DNA of 64,000 bases from Cellulophaga algicola DSM 14237 (GTDB lineage Bacteria; Bacteroidota; Bacteroidia; Flavobacteriales; Flavobacteriaceae): positions 620,001 to 684,000 of the forward strand of contig NC_014934.1 in NCBI RefSeq assembly GCF_000186265.1, written 5' to 3'. Position 1 is the stretch's first letter. Each line of letters begins with the position of its first letter. A program made the translations under genes and the position numbers. Shown piece by piece: positions 18,593 to 26,104 of this stretch. The notes under the pieces are model-generated. The model ran no database searches, had not been told where the DNA came from, and was given only the letters and a program-made list of their open reading frames with translations.

Positions 18593-19798
18593 TTACTCCT
18601 TACCGTCTACATAGTCCTGCAAATAGGCATAACGCTGGGTGAGCTTTCCATTTTGTGTCATCCTTGCACGCTCTAAAACGCCATTTTCGTCGTTATTAAA
18701 AAATGCTGGAATAACATTTTTAAGAAAAGCATCTCCAAAACCCTCACTCGCATCTCTTGGCAATTCGCAAGGCAAATTATCTACCGCCATAACAGCAATA
18801 GCGTTTGTCGCTTTAAAATCTACCTCCTTTTCAGTCCTAGGATCATACCCATATATTGGAGCTGCAATAGTTGAAGGTCTGATAGTCGTTGCCACAGGAC
18901 CATCAATATCACAACTTACATCTGCCACAACTTTTATACTAAAATCTTCGTGTTTTGCATCTTCTCTAGTAAATAGATAAGGCGCACCAGTACCATAAAA
19001 ATGACCGGCAATAAAAAAATCTGTTACCTTGGTAAAGCGTGTAAAATTTGATTGATATAGTTCAGGGTTCTTAAAAAACTCTGCCTTACTTCCTCTTACA
19101 CCATCTTTCCTTTTGTTATATTCAGAAGCATCAATTTGACAATATACTGGTTCCTCAAACGATTTTGATAAATAATCTGCTACCGTAACTTTCTGTAATC
19201 CCATGGCATCTAGCATTTCTTTCGCACCATTTCCTACTCTTCCTTTTCCTGTTAGAAGAATTTTTATAGGAGGCAACTCAATACTATTTAATGCCTGAAT
19301 CAAAGCATTCTGGTCTGTTACTGTTTCTGCTTTTGGTAAATTAAATAACTCATATTTAAGTCCGTAAGCTCTAAAACCATTATATGCTCCAACAATTCCG
19401 GCATATCTACCAAACGCTACTAAACGCTGTCCTTTTTCGTTCGTGATAACCTCATGATCATACATCTCTATATTTTTATCAAGAAATGCCCTCAAAAGCT
19501 CACGATTATAAGGCTGTTTTTTTATCGTATGAGAAAAGAAAAAATATTTTTTATTTGGAATTAAATCTTCGATCGGCACTTCTTTTACCCCTAGCAGAAC
19601 ATCACAATCTATCATTTCTGAACTTAAGGATAAGCCTAAGTTTGTATAGTCTTCATCTGCATACGTTCTAATTGGAGAGGGCTCCACTTTTATTATAGCT
19701 TCAGGGTGTTTTACCAATAGTTTCTGACATGCCTCTGGAGACAAAACTACTCTTCTATCTGGTGGATTTTTGCGCTCTCTAATGATTCCAAATTTCAT
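18593..19798 (-). CDS. NAD(P)-dependent dehydrogenase, LYS1/alanine-dehydrogenase type
   Basis: 401 residues. N-terminal AlaDh/PNT substrate domain begins KFGIIRERKNPPDRRVVLSPE; the nucleotide-binding half has ILLTGKGRVGNGAKEML (Rossmann GxGxxG variant at about 182-188), and then ADVSCDIDGPVATTIRPSTIAAP. This is the saccharopine dehydrogenase (lysine-forming)-like branch known from fungi and found in Bacteroidota, where its true substrate is not settled. No lysine-pathway gene is next to it. It faces the tmRNA gene divergently and is convergent with the DUF2809 gene. Confidence 0.8.
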   Translation of the reverse strand: MKFGIIRERKNPPDRRVVLSPEACQKLLVKHPEAIIKVEPSPIRTYADEDYTNLGLSLSSEMIDCDVLLGVKEVPIEDLIPNKKYFFFSHTIKKQPYNRELLRAFLDKNIEMYDHEVITNEKGQRLVAFGRYAGIVGAYNGFRAYGLKYELFNLPKAETVTDQNALIQALNSIELPPIKILLTGKGRVGNGAKEMLDAMGLQKVTVADYLSKSFEEPVYCQIDASEYNKRKDGVRGSKAEFFKNPELYQSNFTRFTKVTDFFIAGHFYGTGAPYLFTREDAKHEDFSIKVVADVSCDIDGPVATTIRPSTIAAPIYGYDPRTEKEVDFKATNAIAVMAVDNLPCELPRDASEGFGDAFLKNVIPAFFNNDENGVLERARMTQNGKLTQRYAYLQDYVDGKE

Positions 19799-19874
19799 AA
19801 ATACACTTTTACAACTTAACCTATTCCAATAGTTGTAAATGTAACATATGACAAGATGACAAGCAAAACTTTTT

Positions 19875-19900
19875 TTGGAATAGTTTTTGAACTACCTTTG
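19875..19900 (+). promoter_or_regulatory. Probable promoter of the tmRNA gene
   Basis: TTG at 19875-19877 and TACCTTTG at 19893-19900, an exact TAnnTTTG, 15 bases apart (slightly short). The mature 5' end follows about 63 bases downstream, leaving a leader to be trimmed. Confidence 0.5.
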
Positions 19901-19962
19901 ACATCTGCTAGAAAAAAGGAACATTCTTTTTATAGCGTATTAGTTCATTGAAAATTTTCCAA

Positions 19963-20357
19963 GGGGCCGCCTGGTTTTGACAGCGAGACCAATTGGGATG
20001 TAAGCATGCCGAGCGCTGGGCTACAGCTCGTTAATCACATTTTCCACACTTTTAATTGGCGAAAATAATTACGCTCTTGCCGCTTAATCTGAATTACAGT
20101 AGGATTTAGCCTCGTCTCTACTAGGTAGAGAAGCGAGATGTTCCGGAATAGCCCTTGTTGGCGGCGATTCTATTAGGAGCACCAGAAATGTCAACACAAG
20201 GGTATTATTGCTTTGGTAGTATCACAAAAATTTCAGAAGCTAAGTGTATAATAGGCGGTTTTCAGTCGGTTGTGCATCGAAAACCAAATGAAAACTAAGC
20301 ATGAAGAAAGCATTGTAATTGCTTGTTTGGACGGGAGTTCGATTCTCCCCGGCTCCA
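19963..20357 (+). ncRNA. ssrA: Transfer-messenger RNA
   Basis: The 5' end GGGGCCGCCTGGTTTTGACAG and the 3' end with the T-arm GGGAGTTCGATTCTCCC are the tRNA-like halves; GGGGCCG pairs with CGGCTCC to make the acceptor stem (one G-U). The tag frame at 20058-20087 reads GGC GAA AAT AAT TAC GCT CTT GCC GCT TAA, giving GENNYALAA, the Bacteroidota-type degradation tag. The CCA end is not encoded (the DNA reads ACAAA after the stem), so it must be added enzymatically. tmRNA frees ribosomes stalled on broken messages. A strong terminator follows within 10 bases. Confidence 0.98.
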
Positions 20358-20361
20358 CAAA

Positions 20362-20398
20362 AAAAAGCCCAGTAAATTTAAAATTTACTGGGCTTTTT
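20362..20398. terminator. Bidirectional terminator after ssrA
   Basis: Perfect 13-bp arms (20367-20379 and 20381-20393) extended by A/T runs on both sides. It ends ssrA on the plus strand and the GH114-like gene on the minus strand. Confidence 0.88.
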
Positions 20399-20421
20399 AC
20401 ATTTAGATACGATATGCTCAC

Positions 20422-21273
20422 CTACTCATTAAAATGAACATACTTTTTAAGAGTAGCATCTTCGCATATAAAAGAAAGGTTATCATTATATATCCCTTTA
20501 TATTCCGCATACACTTCTCCGCAAGATTTCTCATTATAATGATTAATAATTACCAACTTACCTGCATCTAAAAAGCTTTGTGCTCCTGATTGATCCCTCC
20601 AATTTTTTTCATCGGTATAGGATTCATACAATACACCATCAAAATCAGTAGCATCTTCTACCCTATTTTTCGCCATACATTTCATTCCTTTTGAATGAAC
20701 ATAAGCACATAACTCTTGATAATAAGAAATTGCTTCACTTTCGGTCGCTGTTATCTTATAGGCGTCTCTTGATTCATCATCAAAAGCCCAATCCATATTA
20801 TCAAACTCTACCCAATCAAAGCCCCAAGCTGCAATCTTATCTATTCTTGCCTTCATTACTTCTAGCACTCCTGTTGATGTTTCTTTTACAAAAAACTCAT
20901 CGGGCCATTCTCCCCAAGGGGTTGCTACTAAGTAGGGCTTTATTTGCGCATAGTCATCTCTATAGGTTTCACCGGTACCAATACTGATATAAGCGCCTAC
21001 TTGGTTACCATTTGCCTGTATTGCTGCTACATGATCCGTTACCTCATCCTGAAAAGGATCTAATAAAACATATCCATTTTTGGCACTATTTAAAATAGCA
21101 CTAATCTTATCTGCTTCAAAATTTTCTTGGTATGCTTGGTTGTAAACGGGGATTGCATTACTTTCTACTGGAGACGCACTATCCTCAGTATCGTTTACTG
21201 TGCTGGCGGACTTCTCATCAGTACTACAAGAAACAGATAGCGACAGGAATGCAATTATTAGGGCGTAATTCAT
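20422..21273 (-). CDS. GH114-like glycosidase lipoprotein
   Basis: 283 residues. SpII signal with LSLSVSCS (lipidated cysteine at 16), then an acidic Ser/Thr linker to about 40 and a TIM-barrel-like domain. GAYISIGTGETYRDDY, WPDEFFV, and IDKIAAWGFDWVEFDNMDW match the GH114/DUF297-type family whose founding member cleaves alpha-1,4-polygalactosamine; the acidic residues in VEFDNMD are good catalytic candidates. Surface-tethered by inference. No polysaccharide locus surrounds it. Exopolysaccharide turnover is a reasonable guess; the actual substrate is unknown. Confidence 0.75.
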   Translation of the reverse strand: MNYALIIAFLSLSVSCSTDEKSASTVNDTEDSASPVESNAIPVYNQAYQENFEADKISAILNSAKNGYVLLDPFQDEVTDHVAAIQANGNQVGAYISIGTGETYRDDYAQIKPYLVATPWGEWPDEFFVKETSTGVLEVMKARIDKIAAWGFDWVEFDNMDWAFDDESRDAYKITATESEAISYYQELCAYVHSKGMKCMAKNRVEDATDFDGVLYESYTDEKNWRDQSGAQSFLDAGKLVIINHYNEKSCGEVYAEYKGIYNDNLSFICEDATLKKYVHFNE

Positions 21274-21379
21274 GTTATTTTATTTTTAACTATAATTCAC
21301 GGAAAGATAATACTTCTAATTTTACGCTTTTTTACCTTACAGGTGATTCTTACTGACAGCTTTAAATTTAATAAATACG

Positions 21380-22267
21380 CTAGTCTGTAGGCACTACATT
21401 TTCTGGATTAATTTTAGGGGGAAATATAACAACATGCGAGTAGTAATCGCTATAATTACTAAATTTCGTTTTTAAAAATAAAGGTTTATTATTTTCCTCG
21501 TCGTATTTTCTGATGGGTGCTCCCCACCAATTACACTCTTTTAGAGAATCAAACCTTGTAATCCAAGTGTGCCAACCTTGATCACTAAAACCCCATCCAA
21601 ATTCATTTGCGTTTAAGAGTTGCTCAATTTCCGACATATCTTCATTAACATCAAAAACCCCTTCTAAGGGAATATTTGGTTGTTTCCATACATGGTATTT
21701 TTTGTATTTCTTGAAATTAGATAAACAACTTGTATATTCTTCTGAGTTTTTTGAAATAATCAGATAGGCTTTCCAATGATAAAATTTAGTCAAAATATAC
21801 CCTAAACTCCATCCTGCATATTCACGGTTAGACCAAATAGCTTTATGCTTTTTTTTAATAGCTTCAAACTCAGTTCCAAAACCAGACTCTAAAGCTTTAA
21901 CCGCATAAATAGTACAATGCATACTGTCTAACTTTATATTATTTTTTTCCAATCCATATTTTTGAAATACTGAAATTGAATCCTTTTCTATAGTACGCTG
22001 CTCTAAATCAGTATACCATTGGGTTCCGTAATAGATACTTCCGACAGTTGGATAACTATTAAAATATTCATTCTCTATCTCAGCAATTTTATTTACGGCA
22101 TCTACGGAATTAAAATTTGAATATTCATTTCTTAATTGGCTCGGCGCTGTAAACACTCTAAAACTATCTTCTTTTTCCGTAGCAATATTCACAGGCTCTT
22201 TAACAACTTCTTTACAGGTGTTGCAAAGCAATGCAAAAGCTAGAATAAAATAAATTGTTCTTTTCAT
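21380..22267 (-). CDS. Hypothetical lipoprotein
   Basis: 295 residues. N-terminal signal MKRTIYFILAFALLCNTCKE gives a plausible SpII site (cysteine 18). The rest is soluble and rich in aromatic residues (WKAYLIIS, YAGWSLGYILTKFYHWK, FGWGFSDQGWHTWITRF), with no known motif. It starts 18 bases after the next lipoprotein gene's stop on the same strand, so the two are co-transcribed, probably together with the YbjQ-zinc finger gene upstream. I do not recognise the family. Confidence 0.65.
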   Translation of the reverse strand: MKRTIYFILAFALLCNTCKEVVKEPVNIATEKEDSFRVFTAPSQLRNEYSNFNSVDAVNKIAEIENEYFNSYPTVGSIYYGTQWYTDLEQRTIEKDSISVFQKYGLEKNNIKLDSMHCTIYAVKALESGFGTEFEAIKKKHKAIWSNREYAGWSLGYILTKFYHWKAYLIISKNSEEYTSCLSNFKKYKKYHVWKQPNIPLEGVFDVNEDMSEIEQLLNANEFGWGFSDQGWHTWITRFDSLKECNWWGAPIRKYDEENNKPLFLKTKFSNYSDYYSHVVIFPPKINPENVVPTD

Positions 22268-22285
22268 ATTTTCGTTATTCCAAAG

Positions 22286-23104
22286 CTATTTTTCAGCGGT
22301 ATCCATTTCAAAATAGGTTCTTATAGTATCCACTTCAGCATATGGGTCTCTTTCCATCTCGTAAAACGAAAATAAATTTTCACTTAAATTAAGTATTTCG
22401 ATAGTAAAATATTCTTTTTTATTTAAGCGTTCTTCTGGAAAAAACCTAGTTTCTTCAAATTCATTTTCACTAATAAACTCCCAAGTTCCGGTATACTCTT
22501 CATCACCCAATTTCTCTACAAAAGTTCCATCCTCAAAATATTCTTTTGTTTTTTTTCTGTTTCCGCTCATTAAGGAAGTAAATTTCTGATCAAACACACC
22601 GCGTACAAATGATCTGTTCTTGTGTTCTCCTAAAACAAAACTCATAGTTACTCCCTTAAAGTAATTTGTTTTGTTTAATATGGTTTTAGCTAATTCAATA
22701 TTTTCATTAGAATTATTAGGAATCGTTAACTGCAGTCCAAATGCTGAAATAATCCATTTTTTTGAGCATAACATATCCGAATTAAGCGTTATACGGGCTT
22801 TTAAACTTTCCTCCTCTACCCTTTTTGTTTCTTCTGTTAACTCTTCTTCTATTTTTAACGCTTTTTTATATTCAATTTCTTCAATTTCAAAAAGAAGTTT
22901 TCGATATGTTTTATCCGTTAAACTAGCTCCGTTTGATTCCAATTCACTGACGTAAGACTTAAGCTGAATAAGTTGTAACGGTGTAATCTGCTCTGCCACT
23001 TCACTTAAATCTTCTACCTTGGTAGCCTTTTGATATTTTTTATCTAAACCACGTACACATGAAATACAAATTATACTTAATAGCAGTAAGATGAACTTTT
23101 TCAT
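22286..23104 (-). CDS. Hypothetical lipoprotein with coiled coil
   Basis: 272 residues. SpII signal MKKFILLLLSIICISCVRG (cysteine 16). Residues about 35-105 are predicted coiled coil with many Glu/Lys heptads (EIEEIEYKKALKIEEELTEE). The C-terminal half has lipocalin-like strand pattern ending TGTWEFISENEF, as seen in small stress-type lipoproteins (GTW motif). Located between two same-strand genes with gaps of 18 and 28 bases. Function unknown. Confidence 0.65.
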   Translation of the reverse strand: MKKFILLLLSIICISCVRGLDKKYQKATKVEDLSEVAEQITPLQLIQLKSYVSELESNGASLTDKTYRKLLFEIEEIEYKKALKIEEELTEETKRVEEESLKARITLNSDMLCSKKWIISAFGLQLTIPNNSNENIELAKTILNKTNYFKGVTMSFVLGEHKNRSFVRGVFDQKFTSLMSGNRKKTKEYFEDGTFVEKLGDEEYTGTWEFISENEFEETRFFPEERLNKKEYFTIEILNLSENLFSFYEMERDPYAEVDTIRTYFEMDTAEK

Positions 23105-23132
23105 ATAAATTATTTAATATTTTGGAATAGAA

Positions 23133-24188
23133 TTAAACAAAGTTTTTTTCTAAAAGTGCCAACTTAAAAATTAAACCTTCTTTAATTTCTTTTAGATTAA
23201 TTGTAGCATCTTTTAACCCATGAATATCTGTTTTGCATGCTCTACAGGTTTCTCTTTCCAAATTATTTTCAGTTCCGCATTCACATTTCCAAACATCAAT
23301 TTCTTTATCTGAAAACGATTCTTTAGATCTCAAAAAGTTAGCTTTAACAGGAAATTTTTCCTCTAGCACCATAATAGTCTCTTGAATCAATTTTATATCA
23401 GCTGTATAATAAGCCTTCTTATGCATTCCTGCAATTGAAGCGCCTAAAGTGTTTAAATACGGTTTTTTACTTGTTAGTAGTTTAAGATTTTTAGTATAAT
23501 CTACCATATGCAATTCTTGTATGACTTCAAGTACATACTCCAAATCTCTATCTTCATTCTCTTCTAAAAAATTAAAAATTTGTTTTATTGTATCTTCTCT
23601 TTCTAGCGAATCAAAAAATAATTTAATATTTTCTTTGACATCAAACTGACTTAAGTTATTGGTGAGCTTGGTCAAAAGAAATGGAATTAATTCTGATACT
23701 TGATTTTCTATAATTTGATTCCACTTATTTTCTGTTAAAATCAATTCATCTTTCTCTGCACTAGCCAACAATCGTGCTTTTAAAGACAATTGCTCAAAAG
23801 CTTCTAAATTTATGGAGGTTGAATTTTTAATTACATTTTTAGCCTTTCCTGCTACTCTTACCGCTGTCCCCATAGCGGTAACCATTAACATTGATTTTCC
23901 TTGCGCCGAAATCTCATCATTATCAATACTTAAACCAATAACGTAATTTGCATTTAAATAATGGGCACGCCTTTTAAGTTCAATAATAGCTTCTTCATTA
24001 ATTTTTTCTAATGATTTGGTATACGTGTTAGATTTACCTCCGAAAACATCCCGAAATCCAGTTAGAAAATCTTCAAAAAAATTCATCCCAATAACAATAT
24101 TTACAGAAATGGGTTCTAGGTATTCTACTATTTCAACATTCTGTAGTGAAGAAGTTGTGGTTACTTTTATATGCTTAAAATTTTCCAT
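23133..24188 (-). CDS. YbjQ-domain protein with C-terminal RanBP2-type zinc finger
   Basis: 351 residues. Residues about 5-115 match the YbjQ/UPF0145 fold (KVTTTSSLQNVEIVEYLEPI, then AHYLNANYVIGLSID, then MLMVTAMGTAVRV). A helical middle follows. At about 300-320 is a zinc ribbon, W-K-C-E-C-x3-N-x6-C-x2-C, the RanBP2-type pattern. YbjQ domains assemble into pentamers of unclear role; adding a zinc finger is a known but uncommon layout. Cytoplasmic by sequence, yet upstream of two lipoprotein genes with gaps of only 28 and 18 bases, suggesting a three-gene operon. Confidence 0.75.
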   Translation of the reverse strand: MENFKHIKVTTTSSLQNVEIVEYLEPISVNIVIGMNFFEDFLTGFRDVFGGKSNTYTKSLEKINEEAIIELKRRAHYLNANYVIGLSIDNDEISAQGKSMLMVTAMGTAVRVAGKAKNVIKNSTSINLEAFEQLSLKARLLASAEKDELILTENKWNQIIENQVSELIPFLLTKLTNNLSQFDVKENIKLFFDSLEREDTIKQIFNFLEENEDRDLEYVLEVIQELHMVDYTKNLKLLTSKKPYLNTLGASIAGMHKKAYYTADIKLIQETIMVLEEKFPVKANFLRSKESFSDKEIDVWKCECGTENNLERETCRACKTDIHGLKDATINLKEIKEGLIFKLALLEKNFV

Positions 24189-24498
24189 TTGTTGCTATTG
24201 TAGTGTTTTATTTAATGTACTAGGCTCCCTATAAAATTATCGTTTGATTAAAATAATTTTAGTGTTTATGTACAACGCAAAAATGAGAATATATATTCTG
24301 CAATGATGTCAAATATAAGTTTTTAACTTATAAATAAGCATTGCTAGGCTATCGCTGATATGTTTCTAAACGCTATAATATGTACTTGTCAAGCGATTTG
24401 AGTTTTCTTTTTTAGCAATTGAGCACATTTAAAAAATAGTCTATTCTTAATTTTATAACTTAAAAATATACCAGTTGCATCTAAAATTTGAAATAAGT
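24189..24498. other. Intergenic region
   Basis: 310 bases, very AT-rich, upstream of the minus-strand YbjQ gene and the plus-strand small ORF. It should hold both promoters. I find no exact TAnnTTTG element, hairpin or RNA gene. Confidence 0.5.
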
Positions 24499-24720
24499 AT
24501 GGAACTATTCACTTATTATTATAGCTTAATTAACAAACACACCGGAGAAGTTACCCTATTTAATAGTACAGCTATTCAGGAACTAAAAGCTTATGTCTCT
24601 GAGGCCTTATTTGAATAGCTTGAAACAGAATCCAAGACTGGAAGATTAAACGCTTCTCGCTTAGCAGACAATAATATAATTTGTGTCATCAACAAAATAG
24701 TTGCATCAAAAGCGTCATAA
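24499..24720 (+). pseudogene. Small ORF broken by an in-frame TAG
   Basis: An ATG at 24499 opens 39 codons (MELFTYYYSLINKHTGEVTL...) to a TAG at 24616-24618. The same frame then continues for 33 further sense codons to a TAA at 24718-24720, as though one stop had split a 73-codon gene. That final TAA is also the target duplication of the IS element. A terminator hairpin that would have followed at once is now on the far side of the insertion (26042-26074). I do not recognise the product. An ordinary 39-residue protein with chance read-through is the alternative. Confidence 0.4.
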
Positions 24721-24745
24721 TGAGTCGTCCTAAAATAGGTTGACA
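24721..24745. repeat. IS terminal inverted repeat, right end (orfB side)
   Basis: TGAGTCGTCCTAAAATAGGT followed by TGACA. It matches the inverse of the other end at about 20 of 25 positions. Confidence 0.85.
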
Positions 24746-24763
24746 GTTTTTAAATAATTAATA

Positions 24764-25579
24764 TTAAACCAGAGAAGCTAGCTTCTCTGGTTTTTTGTTA
24801 TGTACAAAGTTAGGTGTTTTATATTTTAGACTCAAGTGTGGTCTTTTGTTGTTATACGTTTTTATTGATTCTGCTATAAGCTTTTTCAACTCTTTGCCAG
24901 TGTTACATTTATAGATTAGGAATTCCCCTTTCAATATGCCGTTGATTCGTTCTGCCAATGCATTTTGGTAGCAATCATAACCATCTGTCATTGACGGAGT
25001 CATATTGCTTAGCCTTAGTTCTTTTTGGTATATGCCGGAGCAATACTGCAATCCTCTATCGGAATGATGAATTAGATCTTTACTTGTCAATCTATTGTTT
25101 TTAGCCATTCTTACTGCTTTTACCACATTTTCGGCACTCATATCATCACTAAGGTGATATCCCATTATTTTTCTACTATAGGCATCGGTTACCAAGGATA
25201 GATAATGTGTCCGCTCTCTACTTTTGATATATGTAATGTCACTGACGAAGAACTCTTCTGGTCTGGAAACTTTGATTTCTTTCATCAGATTAGGATGTTT
25301 TCTAAGCCAATGTTTAGAGTTTGTTGTCTTGGTGTAATTCTTCCTTGGCCTTATCAGCATCGATTCCGAGCGCAAATATCCAAACAGGGCATCTCTTCCT
25401 ATTTTTAAATTGTGCTTTGCGAATTCTTCCTTTAACAGGTAATACAGCTTTCGTGTACCGAGCCGGGGCATATCCTTGCGAACACCTTCAACCAAGTTCT
25501 TTACTTTTATAAACTCCTGTTCTCTTTTTATAATCCGTTTTTCTGCTTGATAGACCGCTTGTCTACTTACCCCAAACAA
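24764..25579 (-). CDS. IS3-family transposase OrfB (DDE integrase)
   Basis: 271 residues in the conventional reading. HTH_21-like region (about 20-75) then an rve integrase core with D114 (DITYIKS), D174 (HSDRGLQY), and E210 (NALAERINGILKGE); D174 to E210 leaves exactly 35 residues. It ends with the IS3 hallmark YNNKRPHLSL...TP. The frame is open further upstream of the ATG and joins orfA through a -1 frameshift, so the active enzyme should be the OrfAB fusion read from 25992. OrfB alone lacks the DNA-binding part. Confidence 0.92.
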   Translation of the reverse strand: MFGVSRQAVYQAEKRIIKREQEFIKVKNLVEGVRKDMPRLGTRKLYYLLKEEFAKHNLKIGRDALFGYLRSESMLIRPRKNYTKTTNSKHWLRKHPNLMKEIKVSRPEEFFVSDITYIKSRERTHYLSLVTDAYSRKIMGYHLSDDMSAENVVKAVRMAKNNRLTSKDLIHHSDRGLQYCSGIYQKELRLSNMTPSMTDGYDCYQNALAERINGILKGEFLIYKCNTGKELKKLIAESIKTYNNKRPHLSLKYKTPNFVHNKKPEKLASLV

Positions 25580-25599
25580 TCGACAACAACGAGATAAAC

Positions 25600-25992
25600 T
25601 TAATCGTTGTTCTTGTCGGATGCGCTGGATTGATTGGGCGAATGCTTTTTTCTGATAGCGGTACCATACTGTTTATCGGAGATGTCAATCATAGTATTGA
25701 GAATTTTGTTCCTGAGTTTTTCATCGGAAAGCTCTCTCTCCAAGCGTTTGATTTTTTGGGCAGGTGTTTCTTTTGATTTTGGCATTTGATGGCGTATTGG
25801 TTTAGTCCAATCTAATGTACCATGTTTTCTCAACCAAACCAAAACAGTACTTCTACCTTGAATACCATAAGCCTTTTGCGCCTGCTTATAAGTCATTTCG
25901 CCTTTTTCAACCTGATGGACAACACTTAATTTAAAGCCCAAATTATAATCGCGTTGGGTACGCTTGTCTACCGTAATAATTGAATGTTTCAT
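25600..25992 (-). CDS. IS3-family OrfA (DNA-binding protein)
   Basis: 130 residues. Helix-turn-helix of the IS3/transposase-8 kind (DYNLGFKLSVVHQVEKGEMTYKQAQKAYGI... then VLVWLRKHG), followed by a leucine-zipper-like helix (IKRLERELSDEKLRNKIL). It binds the inverted repeats and, alone, usually restrains transposition. The last 15 or so residues after the slippery run (HSPNQSSASDKNND) are the short zero-frame tail. Confidence 0.9.
   Translation of the reverse strand: MKHSIITVDKRTQRDYNLGFKLSVVHQVEKGEMTYKQAQKAYGIQGRSTVLVWLRKHGTLDWTKPIRHQMPKSKETPAQKIKRLERELSDEKLRNKILNTMIDISDKQYGTAIRKKHSPNQSSASDKNND
25645..25651 (-). other. Programmed -1 frameshift signal A_AAA_AAG
   Basis: On the minus strand the run A6G falls exactly as A AAA AAG in the orfA frame. 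A one-base slip backwards leads into AFAQSIQRIRQEQRLS and on through orfB without a stop. This is the standard way IS3 elements make the OrfAB fusion. Frame positions were checked: orfA codon starts are 0 mod 3, orfB 1 mod 3. Confidence 0.85.
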
Positions 25993-26008
25993 AAATAAGT
26001 CGATTTTG

Positions 26009-26033
26009 TGTCAACTTATTTCAGGACGGGACA
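26009..26033. repeat. IS terminal inverted repeat, left end (orfA side)
   Basis: Inverse of the repeat at 24721-24745 with about five mismatches; followed at once by the TAA duplication. It lies 16 bases before the orfA ATG and probably overlaps its promoter. Confidence 0.85.
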
Positions 26034-26041
26034 TAAAAAAT

Positions 26042-26074
26042 AAAAAAGCCTGTAAATTTCTTTACAGGCTTTTT
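26042..26074. terminator. Bidirectional terminator, cut off from a former partner by the IS
   Basis: Arms AAAAAGCCTGTAAA and TTTACAGGCTTTTT around a 4-base loop. It ends the efflux operon on the minus strand. Removing the IS would put it 21 bases after the stop of the small broken ORF on the plus strand. Confidence 0.85.
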
Positions 26075-26104
26075 CATGGTATTTAAGCAGGTCTTATAGA
26101 ATCC

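Larger units (their letters stand above)
24721..26033 (-). mobile_element. IS3-family insertion sequence, complete
   Basis: 1313 bp. Imperfect 25-bp terminal repeats (24721-24745 and 26009-26033) begin TG and end CA. Directly outside both ends is the trinucleotide TAA (24718-24720 and 26034-26036), a 3-bp target duplication. It carries orfA and orfB in two frames joined by an A6G slippery run. The DD35E catalytic spacing is exact (114, 174, 210 in orfB). All parts look intact, so it may still be able to move. Confidence 0.93.

Noticed and set aside
20233-20421. Minus-strand frame across the tmRNA 3' end
   Set aside because: It runs through the tRNA-like end and terminator of ssrA, which fully explain the sequence.
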